From Limimaricola cinnabarinus (GTDB lineage: Bacteria > Pseudomonadota > Alphaproteobacteria > Rhodobacterales > Rhodobacteraceae): a DNA stretch of 42,157 nucleotides. Positions within the stretch are counted from its first letter, which is position 1; the number at the start of each line of letters is the position of its first letter. The notes beneath the pieces are model-generated. The model saw nothing but the letters and a program-made list of their open reading frames with translations. It was not told the DNA's origin and did not search any database. Made by a program: the position numbers and the translations under genes. Shown piece after piece: positions 34,033 to 41,840 of this stretch. The stretch is taken from positions 12,837-54,993 of the forward strand of contig NZ_KZ304970.1 in the NCBI RefSeq assembly GCF_002723615.1, written 5' to 3'.

Positions 34033-34251
34033 ATGGCCGCCACTACCATCGACCAGAGCACCACCTTCAACACCGAAGCCAACGGCCTCATCGCGATCAC
34101 CGCCCGGCTCAAGGCCGCCATCGCGCGCAACCGCGTCTATCGCCAGACGCAGCGCGAGCTGAGCCTGCTGACCGATCGCGATCTCGCCGATCTGGGCATC
34201 TCCCGCTCGGCGATCACCCAGATCGCCCGCGACGCGGCCCGCGCCGCCTGA
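34033..34251 (+). CDS. DUF1127 small basic protein
   Basis: 72 residues ending in YRQTQRELSLLTDRDLADLGISRSAITQIARDAAR, the DUF1127 motif (E/D-L-L-T-D-R-x-L-x-D-I/L-G-I-x-R-x-I). In Rhodobacter sphaeroides a protein of this family (CcaF1) binds RNA and is encoded with stress-induced small RNAs; the same role here is only suggested. It is a stand-alone unit with a strong terminator 62 bases after the stop. I did not recognise a CcsR-like RNA in that spacer. Confidence 0.88.
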   Translation: MAATTIDQSTTFNTEANGLIAITARLKAAIARNRVYRQTQRELSLLTDRDLADLGISRSAITQIARDAARAA

Positions 34252-34313
34252 GCGCCAGACATTCCGCCCCCCGGGCGGCGCCCGACCAAGGCGTCCCGCG
34301 GGGCAAGACGATA

Positions 34314-34345
34314 AAACGGCGGCATCCGCGAGGATGCCGCCGTTT
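34314..34345. terminator. Strong bidirectional terminator after the DUF1127 gene
   Basis: AAACGGCGGCATCC-GCGA-GGATGCCGCCGTTT has perfect 14-bp arms with T-runs on both sides, placed between two convergent genes. Confidence 0.9.
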
Positions 34346-34374
34346 CGTCGTTCCGGGGGGACTGAGGCGGCGCT

Positions 34375-34764
34375 TCAGCCCGCCATGCGGTCGCCAAGGC
34401 AGCCCAGCAGCAGCGACATGTCCTCCGCCAGCGCATCGTTGAGCGACGGCTCCTGCAGGTAGAGATAGCCGATCCGCGTCTCCGCCGCCTCGGCAAGCGC
34501 GAGGCGGCGCGCGGTCGGCAGGCCGCGCAGCAGCGCCAGCGCCGGGGCATCGCCGCGGGTATGGGCGCGGCCCAGAAGATCGGCGGCGCGGCGCAGCGCC
34601 TCGATGTCGTGCGAGCCGGTGATGTCCGCCATGTCGAGCGCCTCGATCAGCGCCGCGTGCCGGGCCTCGCAGGTCTGGCCGCTCGGCGCGGCCGCGATCA
34701 CGTGGCACCATTCCGCGAGATCGCGGTGACGAAAGAAATGCAACCTGGCGTTGGTCTGGCTCAT
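34375..34764 (-). CDS. Small soluble protein of unknown function
   Basis: 129 residues starting MSQTNARLHFFRHRDLAEWCHVIAAAPSGQTCEARHAALIEAL. It is helical, with two cysteines near residues 20-31 and an acidic C-terminus (EPSLNDALAEDMSLLLGCLGDRMAG). No family recognised. The coding frame is supported by codon bias, the Met position and the shared terminator at its 3' end. Its upstream region runs directly into the IS5-type element 94 bases away, which may have displaced its native promoter. Confidence 0.7.
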   Translation of the reverse strand: MSQTNARLHFFRHRDLAEWCHVIAAAPSGQTCEARHAALIEALDMADITGSHDIEALRRAADLLGRAHTRGDAPALALLRGLPTARRLALAEAAETRIGYLYLQEPSLNDALAEDMSLLLGCLGDRMAG

Positions 34765-34857
34765 GCGCTGCCTCGATCCTGTTGGTGCCTTCGAAGGGGT
34801 CGGCCTATCATGCGTGACCGGCATGACGGAGCGACCGGTCGAACGGGAAGCGCAACG

Positions 34858-35908
34858 AGCGTTGTTGCAGAACTCCCCGCCTGACGGTTCACACAGCGGA
34901 TCAGCCGCTTAGATGGGCGACATGACGAAGCCCATGCCCGCCCGCTACCGCACGACGAACTGGTCCGCCTATAACGCCGCGCTGCGCAAGCGCGGCTCTC
35001 TGCTGATCTGGCTGGACCGGGAGATGACATGGCTCGCGCCACATGAGGGACGGCCGGGACGTCCCCCGGTCTTCTCCGAAGGCGCGATACAATTCTGTCT
35101 CTCGATCAAAGTGCTGTTCAAGCTGCCGCTGAGGCAGACGGTTGGGATGGTGTCCAGCTTGCTGCGGATGGCAGGGCTGGACTGGCCGGTGCCGGACTAC
35201 TCGACGCTGTGCCGCCGGCAGAAGACTTTGGCCGTCCAGATCCCCTATCGCCGGGCCGATGGCCCGCTGAACCTGCTAGTGGACAGCACCGGGATCAAGT
35301 TCCTGGGCGATGGCGAATGGCAGGCCCGCAAGCATGGGCCACAGGGCCGTCGTCAGTGGCGGAAGGTCCACCTGGCCATGGACACGGCCACGTCCGACAT
35401 CCGCGCCGTGGAGTTCACTCCCAGCCGTGACGGCGACAGTCCGGTCCTGCCGGACCTGCTCGATCAGATCCCTGAAGACGAGCCGATCAGCACCGTGACC
35501 GCCGACGGCGCTTACGACACGCGCCGCTGTCACACTGCGATCATCGAGCGCCAAGCCACGGCGATCATCCCGATCCGCAAGAACGGACGACCATGGAAAG
35601 AGGATGGGCCGGCAGCTGTGGCCCGCAACGACATCCTCCGGGCCACACGGCACTTCGGACGCGCCTTCTGGAAGCGGTGGACAGGCTACCATCTCCGCAG
35701 CCGCATCGAGGCCAAGATGCGGTGCTTCAAAGCGTTCGGGGAGCGCATCGCCGCAAGAGACCCCGACCGCCAGACCGCCGAAGTCCACATCCGCATCGCC
35801 CTCATGAACCGCTTCTCAGCCCTCGGCACCGCCGAAATCGTTCGCGTGGGATGACGTTATTGGGGAAAGGGGCAACTGCGTCTCGGGCCAGTGTTCTGCA
35901 ACAATGCC
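34858..35908 (+). mobile_element. IS5-family insertion sequence, apparently complete
   Basis: One transposase gene is bounded by near-perfect terminal inverted repeats sharing TTGTTGCAGAAC (34862-34873 and, inverted, 35893-35904), extended to about 16 bp as AGCGTTGTTGCAGAAC versus GGCATTGTTGCAGAAC. No target duplication is visible at the two flanks; the right flank enters an IS30 remnant directly. Confidence 0.8.
34913..35854 (+). CDS. IS5-family DDE transposase
   Basis: 313 residues, full length for the family. The DDE domain opens at LLVDSTGIKF (first Asp), continues with VTADGAYDTRRCH (second Asp) and has the Glu in YHLRSRIEAKMRCFKAFGERI, the Y-(2)-R-(3)-E-(6)-K motif of IS4/IS5-type enzymes. 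The N-terminal region with RYRTTNWSAYNAALRKRGSLLIWLD is typical of the IS903-like subgroup. It appears able to encode an active enzyme. Confidence 0.93.
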   Translation: MGDMTKPMPARYRTTNWSAYNAALRKRGSLLIWLDREMTWLAPHEGRPGRPPVFSEGAIQFCLSIKVLFKLPLRQTVGMVSSLLRMAGLDWPVPDYSTLCRRQKTLAVQIPYRRADGPLNLLVDSTGIKFLGDGEWQARKHGPQGRRQWRKVHLAMDTATSDIRAVEFTPSRDGDSPVLPDLLDQIPEDEPISTVTADGAYDTRRCHTAIIERQATAIIPIRKNGRPWKEDGPAAVARNDILRATRHFGRAFWKRWTGYHLRSRIEAKMRCFKAFGERIAARDPDRQTAEVHIRIALMNRFSALGTAEIVRVG

Positions 35909-35909
35909 C

Positions 35910-36350
35910 ATGGAGTTGGGAAAGGCCAACGTGGCCTCACTGGTCGAACGAAAGACGCGCTACGCGGCCCTGTTCCGCAACAACGACCGTAGCTCGAAGC
36001 AGCTGATGAACCGTCTGATCACCCTGCTGTCGCCCCTGCCCTTGTCCGCATGGCGCTCGATCACCTTCGACCGGGGGCTTGAGTTCAACCGATGGCGCGA
36101 CCTGAGAACGGGGATGGACACCGAGGCGTGGTTTTGCGCTCCGCAAGCGCCTTGGCAGAAGGGCTCGGTCGAGAACCTGAACAAGCGTGCCCGGCGCTAC
36201 CTGCCGCGCGATACGGCCATCGTCGCTCCATCGGATCATGCGATGGCCGAGATCGGCGCGCAGCTGAACGTCACACCAAGGCGCTGTCTCGGCTACCGGA
36301 CACCGGCCGAGGCCTTTGCCGAGGAACTCCGCCAGCTCGATCGGTCCTGA
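35910..36350 (+). pseudogene. IS30-family transposase, 5'-truncated remnant
   Basis: The remaining 146 codons are the C-terminal catalytic part: ELGKANVASLVERKTRYAALFRNNDRSS, SITFDRGLEFNRW (second catalytic Asp) and WFCAPQAPWQKGSVENLNKRARRYLPRD (catalytic Glu), ending with RRCLGYRTPAEAFAEEL. This is the IS30 DDE pattern. The N-terminal helix-turn-helix half and the first catalytic Asp are missing, and the fragment begins exactly at the right end of the IS5-type element. The missing half is not on the other side of that element, so insertion was accompanied by deletion or rearrangement. Confidence 0.88.
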
Positions 36351-36608
36351 ACCCGTGTCGCAACCAGCATTGAATCCACAGTCCTCGGCGCGGCCGCGCA
36401 GGCCCGTGCCGAGCCGTCGCCCTGCGCGGGCATCTCGGCAGACTGCTTCGTCTCTCGATAAGGCCGGTTGCCGCGCATGGCCGGCATGCGGCGGCGATTG
36501 GCGCTATACAGTCGGGCGCGATGCGTTTATGGCCGAAGGCTTGATACCGCGCGAGCTGCGCGGCCCCCGGCCTTTGGCCGACCCCAGATCGACGGACCTT
36601 TCTTACAT

Positions 36609-38654
36609 ATGATGCAGACCCTCAGGGACGCGCTCGACGCGCGCGGCTACGACACGCTCACCCCGGTGCAGGAGGCGGTGACCGCCCCGGAACTGGCCGA
36701 GCGCGACCTGCTGGTTTCGGCGCAGACCGGCTCGGGCAAGACCGTGGGCTTCGGCCTCGCCATCGGCCCGACCATCCTCGACGAAAGCGGGCAGCTGCCC
36801 CGCGCCGCAGCACCGCTCGCGCTCGCCATCGCGCCGACGCGCGAGCTGGCCTCACAGGTGATGCGCGAGCTCGACTGGCTCTACCGCGGCGCGGGCGCGC
36901 GGCTCGCCACCGCCATCGGCGGCATGGAGATCCGCGACGAGCGCCGCGCGCTCGACCGCGGCGCGCATTTCGTCGTGGCCACGCCGGGCCGGCTTGCCGA
37001 TTACGTCCGCCGCGGCGCGATCGACCTCAGCGACATCCGCGCCGTCGTCCTCGACGAGGCCGACGAGATGCTCGACTTAGGCTTCCGCGAGGACCTCGAA
37101 TTCATCCTTTCGGCCTGCCCCGAGGCGCGGCGCACGCTCTTGTTCTCGGCCACGGTGCCGCCCGCCATCGCCAAGCTCGCCAAGGATTTCCAGACGGATG
37201 CCGAGCGTGTCGTCGTCGCCACCAAGGGCGGCCAGCACGCCGACATCTCCTACAAGGCGCTGCAGGTCGCCCAGGGCGACGAGGAGGCGGCGATCATCAA
37301 CACGCTGCGCCATCAGGACGCCACCAACGCCATCGTCTTCGCCAACACCCGCGCCACCGTCGCCCGCCTCACCGCGCGGCTGTCGAACCGCGGCTTCTCG
37401 GTCGTCTCGCTCTCGGGCGAGCTCACGCAGAACGAGCGCACCCACGCGCTGCAGGCGATGCGCGACGGTCGCGCCCGGATCTGCGTGGCGACGGATGTGG
37501 CCGCGCGCGGCATCGACCTGCCCGATCTGGAGCTGGTCATCCATGCCGAGCTGCCCTCGAACGCCGAGACGCTGCTGCACCGCTCAGGCCGGACCGGCCG
37601 CGCGGGCCGCAAGGGCGTGAGCGCCCTGATCGTGCCGATGAAGCTGCGCAAGAAGGCCGAGCGCCTGCTGGGCTTTGCCAAGCTTTCGGCCGACTGGACC
37701 GTGCCGCCCTCGGCCGAGGACATCCTCGCCGCCGACGAGGCGCGACTGCTCGACGATCCGGTCTGGAACGCCGAAATCTCCGAGGATGCGAAGGTCTTCG
37801 CCGCCAAGCTCTTGCAGCGCCACGCCCCCGAGACCATCGCCGCGGCCTATCTGGCGCTCTACCGCTCGCGCCGCTCGGCGCCCGAAGAGTTGCAGGCCCC
37901 CGACGCCAAGCCGCAAAAGCGCGCCACCGAGAGCTTCGGCCCGAGCAAGTGGTTCTCGCTGTCGGCGGGCCGCAACAAGCGGGCCGAGGCGCGCTGGCTT
38001 TTGCCGCTCCTGTGCCGCGCCGGCGACATCTCCAAGGATGCGATCGGCGCGATCCGCATCCAGGACACCGAGACCTTCGTCGAGATCGCCGAGGCCGCCG
38101 TGCCGGGCTTTTTGCGCGCCATCGGCCCCGACATGTCGCCCGAGGAAGGGCTGAAGATGACCGCGCTCGACGCGGCGCCCGACCTGTCGCGCGGCCCCCG
38201 ACCCGAACGCGGCCCGCGCCCCGAGCACGCGCCCTCCGACGACCGGCCGCCGCGCAAACCGCGCGCCGACAAGCCGGCAGGCGACAAGCCATGGAAGAAG
38301 CACGACGGCGCGACCGATAAGGGCGATGCCAAGCCTTGGAAGAAGAAAGACGCCAAGCCCTTCGACCGCAGCCGCGACGGCGCCGTCTCCGAGCGGGGCG
38401 GCAAGCCCGCCGGAAAGCCGGGGACGAAGCCCTTCGCCAAGCCCGGATCGAAGCCCGGTCCGAAATCCGGTGGCAAGCCGGGCGCGAAGCCTTTCGCCAA
38501 GCCGGGCAAGCCCGAGGGCGCGCCGAAATCGCGCGGCGCCGCCGACACCTCGCGCCGTTTCACCCCGCCTTCGGCCCCCGGCGCCAAGCCTGGCCCGCGT
38601 CCGGGCAAGCCGGCCCGCAAGGACGGCACCGAGGCCCCCAAGCGCCGCGACTGA
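36609..38654 (+). CDS. DEAD-box RNA helicase with DbpA-type RNA-binding domain
   Basis: 681 residues. The helicase core has the Q motif LTPVQEAV, Walker A AQTGSGKT (38-45), PTREL, DEAD at 149-152, SAT, and the second RecA domain with ARGIDLPDLELVIH and HRSGRTGRAGRKG. A DbpA/CsdA-like RNA-binding domain follows (RWLLPLLCRAGDISKDAIGAIRIQDTETFVEIAE). The last 130 or so residues are a basic low-complexity tail of repeated KPGxKPFAKPG units. Likely roles are ribosome assembly and cold adaptation. Start at MMQTLRDAL was chosen by family alignment; upstream codons are IS-proximal and unlike the family. Confidence 0.93.
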   Translation: MMQTLRDALDARGYDTLTPVQEAVTAPELAERDLLVSAQTGSGKTVGFGLAIGPTILDESGQLPRAAAPLALAIAPTRELASQVMRELDWLYRGAGARLATAIGGMEIRDERRALDRGAHFVVATPGRLADYVRRGAIDLSDIRAVVLDEADEMLDLGFREDLEFILSACPEARRTLLFSATVPPAIAKLAKDFQTDAERVVVATKGGQHADISYKALQVAQGDEEAAIINTLRHQDATNAIVFANTRATVARLTARLSNRGFSVVSLSGELTQNERTHALQAMRDGRARICVATDVAARGIDLPDLELVIHAELPSNAETLLHRSGRTGRAGRKGVSALIVPMKLRKKAERLLGFAKLSADWTVPPSAEDILAADEARLLDDPVWNAEISEDAKVFAAKLLQRHAPETIAAAYLALYRSRRSAPEELQAPDAKPQKRATESFGPSKWFSLSAGRNKRAEARWLLPLLCRAGDISKDAIGAIRIQDTETFVEIAEAAVPGFLRAIGPDMSPEEGLKMTALDAAPDLSRGPRPERGPRPEHAPSDDRPPRKPRADKPAGDKPWKKHDGATDKGDAKPWKKKDAKPFDRSRDGAVSERGGKPAGKPGTKPFAKPGSKPGPKSGGKPGAKPFAKPGKPEGAPKSRGAADTSRRFTPPSAPGAKPGPRPGKPARKDGTEAPKRRD

Positions 38655-38674
38655 ATTCATGGCAACCGAATGAG

Positions 38675-38706
38675 AAACGGGCTCCCATGAGGGAGCCCGT
38701 TTTTAT
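38675..38706 (+). terminator. Rho-independent terminator of the helicase gene
   Basis: AAACGGGCTCCC-ATGA-GGGAGCCCGTTT with following T-rich bases, 20 bases after the helicase stop. A 12-bp perfect stem with tetraloop. Confidence 0.93.
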
Positions 38707-38784
38707 ATCCGCCGAGTCACGTCCATGCGCTATGGTGCATCCGAAGCCGGTTGTGCCGGGCCGACGACCACAGCGCCACGCCGA

Positions 38785-39577
38785 TCAGCCGGCGATCGCC
38801 TCGGGCACATGCACCATCGCCTGCGCGAGCATCAGCACCGACAGCACGAGGATCGAATAGAAGGCTCCGTGTTCGGGGTAGCGAGACTCGGTCAGCGTGC
38901 GCTTTTCGATCAGCGTGATCGCCATGGAGCGCATATACACCGCGCCGATGCCGGGACCGATGGCAATCAGGAACAGGTTCTTGGTCACCGTGAAGGTGCC
39001 GATCACCCCGTCGAAGGAAAAGCTCGCGTCGAGCACTTCGAGGGAGAGAAACGCGCTAGGCTCACCGGTCCGCGCGGCGCCCGCAGCCTTTTGATCGGCA
39101 TCGAGCTAATTGCTCAGCATGTCGAGCGCGAGACAGTTCAAAAGCCCCAGCAGCGCCGGGAACAGGAAGGTGCCGGTGTCGAGTGGGTCGAACACCGAAG
39201 CTCACCAGCACCAGACCGACCTGCAGCCCTTGCACCCCGGCCGCGCGGCGCAGGCGCCGATCCACACGACCTCCTTTTCCTCGTCGATGAAAGACCCCCG
39301 CGCCACCATTATCAGGAAGGTGCCTCCGAAAGCGGTGATCGACAGATGCGCCGCCTCCATGATGCGCGCGTAGTCCTCAGGCGTGGCCGCGGCGAAGCGG
39401 ATCGCATCCCACGGTCCGATCCCGGCGGCAATGATTACCACCGCCAGCGGGAACACGATCCGTATCCCGACCACCGCGATCAGGATGCCCCATGTAAGGA
39501 ACCGCCTGCGCCAGACCTGCGCCATGGTGTCGAGCTTGTTGGCATTGACGATGGCGTTGTCTTCTCCCCGGACATCC
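38785..39577 (-). pseudogene. DUF475 (TerC-like) membrane protein, decayed
   Basis: Segments of a DUF475 integral membrane protein are recognisable in order on the reverse strand. DNAIVNANKLDTMAQVWRRRFLTWGI and FPLAVVIIAAGIGPWDAIRF lie at about 39380-39570. LQVGLVLVSFG (other frame) and DPLDTGTFLFPALLGLLNCLALDMLSN then TAG follow at about 39105-39230. VLDASFSFDGVIGTFTVTKNLFLIAIG...EHGAFYSI...HVPEAIAG runs to the stop. The N-terminus ahead of FDNA is missing, there are two compensating shifts around 39195-39262, and there is an in-frame stop near 39110. At about 264 codons it is shorter than the usual 340-360. Not functional as read. Confidence 0.85.
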
Positions 39578-39821
39578 GCTTGATGCGACCTTGATCGGCC
39601 AATGTCCAACGCCGCTCCGGGGGAGCCACGCCTTCTTCCGCCAAGCCCCTGCGGGGCCGAGCGAACCATAAGGTATCGGCGTCGGCCCGGGGCCGCAGCC
39701 GTTTCATTTTTCCCGTTACGGGGCCTTCCATTTATTCGTGGTTATGGGTGATGCTGGAGGCGAAGGATTGCAATTGTCCGATCGCCGGTTCCCCGTTGTT
39801 CGCGTTTGAATGGAGTATCCC

Positions 39822-41267
39822 ATGACCACCATCACCCCCGTCCTTCTCTGCGGTGGTTCGGGCACCCGTCTGTGGCCGCTTTCGCGCAAGAGCTATCCCA
39901 AGCAGTTCGTGCCGTTGATGGGCGAGGAGACGCTGTTTCAGGCCTCGGCGCGGCGGCTGCACGGGCGGGGGCTCGGGCCGGATGGCGACCTGGGCTTCGC
40001 CTCGCCGCTCGTTCTGACCAATGCCGATTTCCGCTTCATCGTCACCGAGCAGCTGGGCCTTGCGGGCATCGATCCCCGCGCGGTGCTGATCGAGCCCGAG
40101 GGGCGCAACACCGCGCCGGCCATCCTCGCGGCCGCCTCCTATCTCGTGGCCAGCGATCCCGAGGCGGTGATGCTGGTCGCGCCCTCCGATCACGTGGTCC
40201 CCGACGCCGCGTCCTTTTACGCCGCCGTGGCGCAGGGACTCGGACCGGTGCGCGAAGGCCGCCTCGTCACCTTCGGCATCGCGCCGACCCATGCCGAGAC
40301 TGGCTACGGCTATCTCGAACTCGAGGGCCCGGTCGACGACGGCGCGCCGCAGCCGCTCACCCGCTTCGTCGAGAAGCCCGATCTGGGCCGCGCCGAGGAC
40401 ATGCTGGCCTCGGGCAACTTCCTGTGGAACGCTGGTATCTTCATGGCCCGCGCCGCCGACATGGTCGCGGCGTTCCGCGAGCACGGGCCCGAGATCCTCG
40501 GGCCCGTCGAAGCGGCGCTGGCGCAGGCGAAAACCGATCTGGGCTTTTTGCGGCTCGACCCGGCCTCTTGGGCGACCGCGCCCGATATCTCGATCGACTA
40601 CGCGGTGATGGAAAAGGCGCCGAACCTCTCGGTCGTGCCCTTCTCGGGCGAATGGTCCGATCTGGGCGGCTGGGACGCGGTTTGGCGCGAGAGCGGCCCC
40701 GACGAGAGCGGCGTCGTCACCTCCCAAGGCGCCACTGCGATCGACTGCCGCGACACTCTCTTACGTTCCGAGAGCGACCGGTTGGAGATCGTCGGCATCG
40801 GGCTCGAGAACGTCATGGCGATCGCCATGAACGACGCGGTGCTGGTGGCCGACATGTCCCGCGCGCAGGACGTGAAGAAGGCGGTCGAGGCGCTCAAGGC
40901 CAAACAGTCCCCGCAGGCCACCGCATTCCCCAAGGATCACCGCCCCTGGGGTTGGTTCGAAAGCCTCGTCATCGGTGGCCGCTTCCAAGTGAAGCGGATC
41001 ATGGTGCATCCCGGCGCCGCGCTGTCGCTGCAAAGCCATCACCACCGCTCCGAGCACTGGATCGTGGTCGAGGGCACGGCCCGGGTCACCATCGACGACG
41101 AGGTGAAGCTCGTGACCGAAAACCAGTCGGTCTATGTCCCGCTCGGCGCGGTCCACCGGATGGAGAACCCCGGCAAGGTGCCAATGGTGCTGATCGAGGT
41201 GCAGACCGGCGCCTATGTCGGCGAAGACGACATCGTGCGCTACGAGGATGTCTACGCGCGGAACTAA
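39822..41267 (+). CDS. manC: Mannose-1-phosphate guanylyltransferase / mannose-6-phosphate isomerase
   Basis: A 481-residue bifunctional type II PMI/GMP enzyme. The N-terminal nucleotidyltransferase has LLCGGSGTRLWPLSRKSYPKQF (8-29), the FVEKPD motif and WSDLGGWDAVW. The C-terminal cupin isomerase domain reads KRIMVHPGAALSLQSHHHRSEHWIVVEGTA. It makes GDP-mannose from mannose-1-P, and mannose-1-P's precursor mannose-6-P from fructose-6-P, for capsule, LPS or exopolysaccharide. The start has a GGAG ribosome-binding site at 39812-39815, itself inside an upstream ATGGAG that is less suitable as a start. It lies next to an interrupted acyltransferase gene. Confidence 0.94.
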   Translation: MTTITPVLLCGGSGTRLWPLSRKSYPKQFVPLMGEETLFQASARRLHGRGLGPDGDLGFASPLVLTNADFRFIVTEQLGLAGIDPRAVLIEPEGRNTAPAILAAASYLVASDPEAVMLVAPSDHVVPDAASFYAAVAQGLGPVREGRLVTFGIAPTHAETGYGYLELEGPVDDGAPQPLTRFVEKPDLGRAEDMLASGNFLWNAGIFMARAADMVAAFREHGPEILGPVEAALAQAKTDLGFLRLDPASWATAPDISIDYAVMEKAPNLSVVPFSGEWSDLGGWDAVWRESGPDESGVVTSQGATAIDCRDTLLRSESDRLEIVGIGLENVMAIAMNDAVLVADMSRAQDVKKAVEALKAKQSPQATAFPKDHRPWGWFESLVIGGRFQVKRIMVHPGAALSLQSHHHRSEHWIVVEGTARVTIDDEVKLVTENQSVYVPLGAVHRMENPGKVPMVLIEVQTGAYVGEDDIVRYEDVYARN

Positions 41268-41278
41268 AGCGCGGGGGA

Positions 41279-41298
41279 GCGCGGGGGCGCCCCCGCGC
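41279..41298. terminator. Perfect 20-bp GC palindrome between convergent genes
   Basis: GCGCGGGGGCGCCCCCGCGC, 11 bases after the manC stop and seven before the acyltransferase stop. It has no loop and only CTCGGTTT after it, so it is a probable but atypical bidirectional terminator. Confidence 0.5.
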
Positions 41299-41305
41299 CT
41301 CGGTT

Positions 41306-41840
41306 TCACACCCCGCTCTGCGCCGTGGCGATCTCAGGCGTGGGCCTTTTGGCCACGGGTCGGTCGAAGCGGCGGCGCATCGCCTTCAGCATCGGCCTCT
41401 CGACCAGTCGGTAGATCCATATGCCAATCACCGCGCAGACCACGACCGCGATCGTTGAGGCCACGAGGAACTGTGCCCAGCCCTGCAGCAACAGCTTGCG
41501 CAGCACCGTCACGAGGGGGATGAGCACGAGCGTGTGCGACAGGTAGATCGAGTAGCTGGCGTCGCCGATCTGGCCGAACAGTGGCAGGCCACGCCCCACG
41601 AACCGCCGCTCCGCCCCAAGCGTGCCGACCACCGTCAGAATGGCCGAGACGTAGAACAGAGGCACGACCCAGCCCGCGGGCACCAGCTTCAGTGCCGCCA
41701 GCACCAGCAGCACGATGCCCAGCGGCAGGCAGCCGATCAGCGGCGCGAAGTCGAACCGCCGCCAAGCCAGCGCGAGACCGATCCCCGCCACGAAGAGCAG
41801 CAGGAACGGGCTGGTGTAGGTCACCAACGAGAAACGCGCG
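41306..41840 (-). pseudogene. Acyltransferase 3 family membrane protein, C-terminal part, cut by an IS256-type element
   Basis: The last 180 or so residues of a polytopic acyltransferase remain: YTSPFLLLFVAGIGLALAWRR, LVPAGWVVPLFYVSAILTVVG, then FGQIGDASYSIYLSHTLVLIPLVTVL and IGIWIYRLVERPMLKAMRRRF. The SYSIYLSH motif and the terminal YRLVERP are hallmarks of the acyltransferase-3/OafA group that O-acylates surface polysaccharides. The N-terminal half, including the catalytic His of the first helix, is missing. Sequence of an insertion element begins at about 41838-41850. The exact junction cannot be set by eye. Confidence 0.85.

Noticed and set aside
38379-38640. Repeated KPGxKPFAKPG coding units as a possible tandem DNA repeat or CRISPR-like array
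   Set aside because: The periodicity is at the protein level, a basic low-complexity tail common in DEAD-box helicases of this group; DNA units are irregular and in frame.
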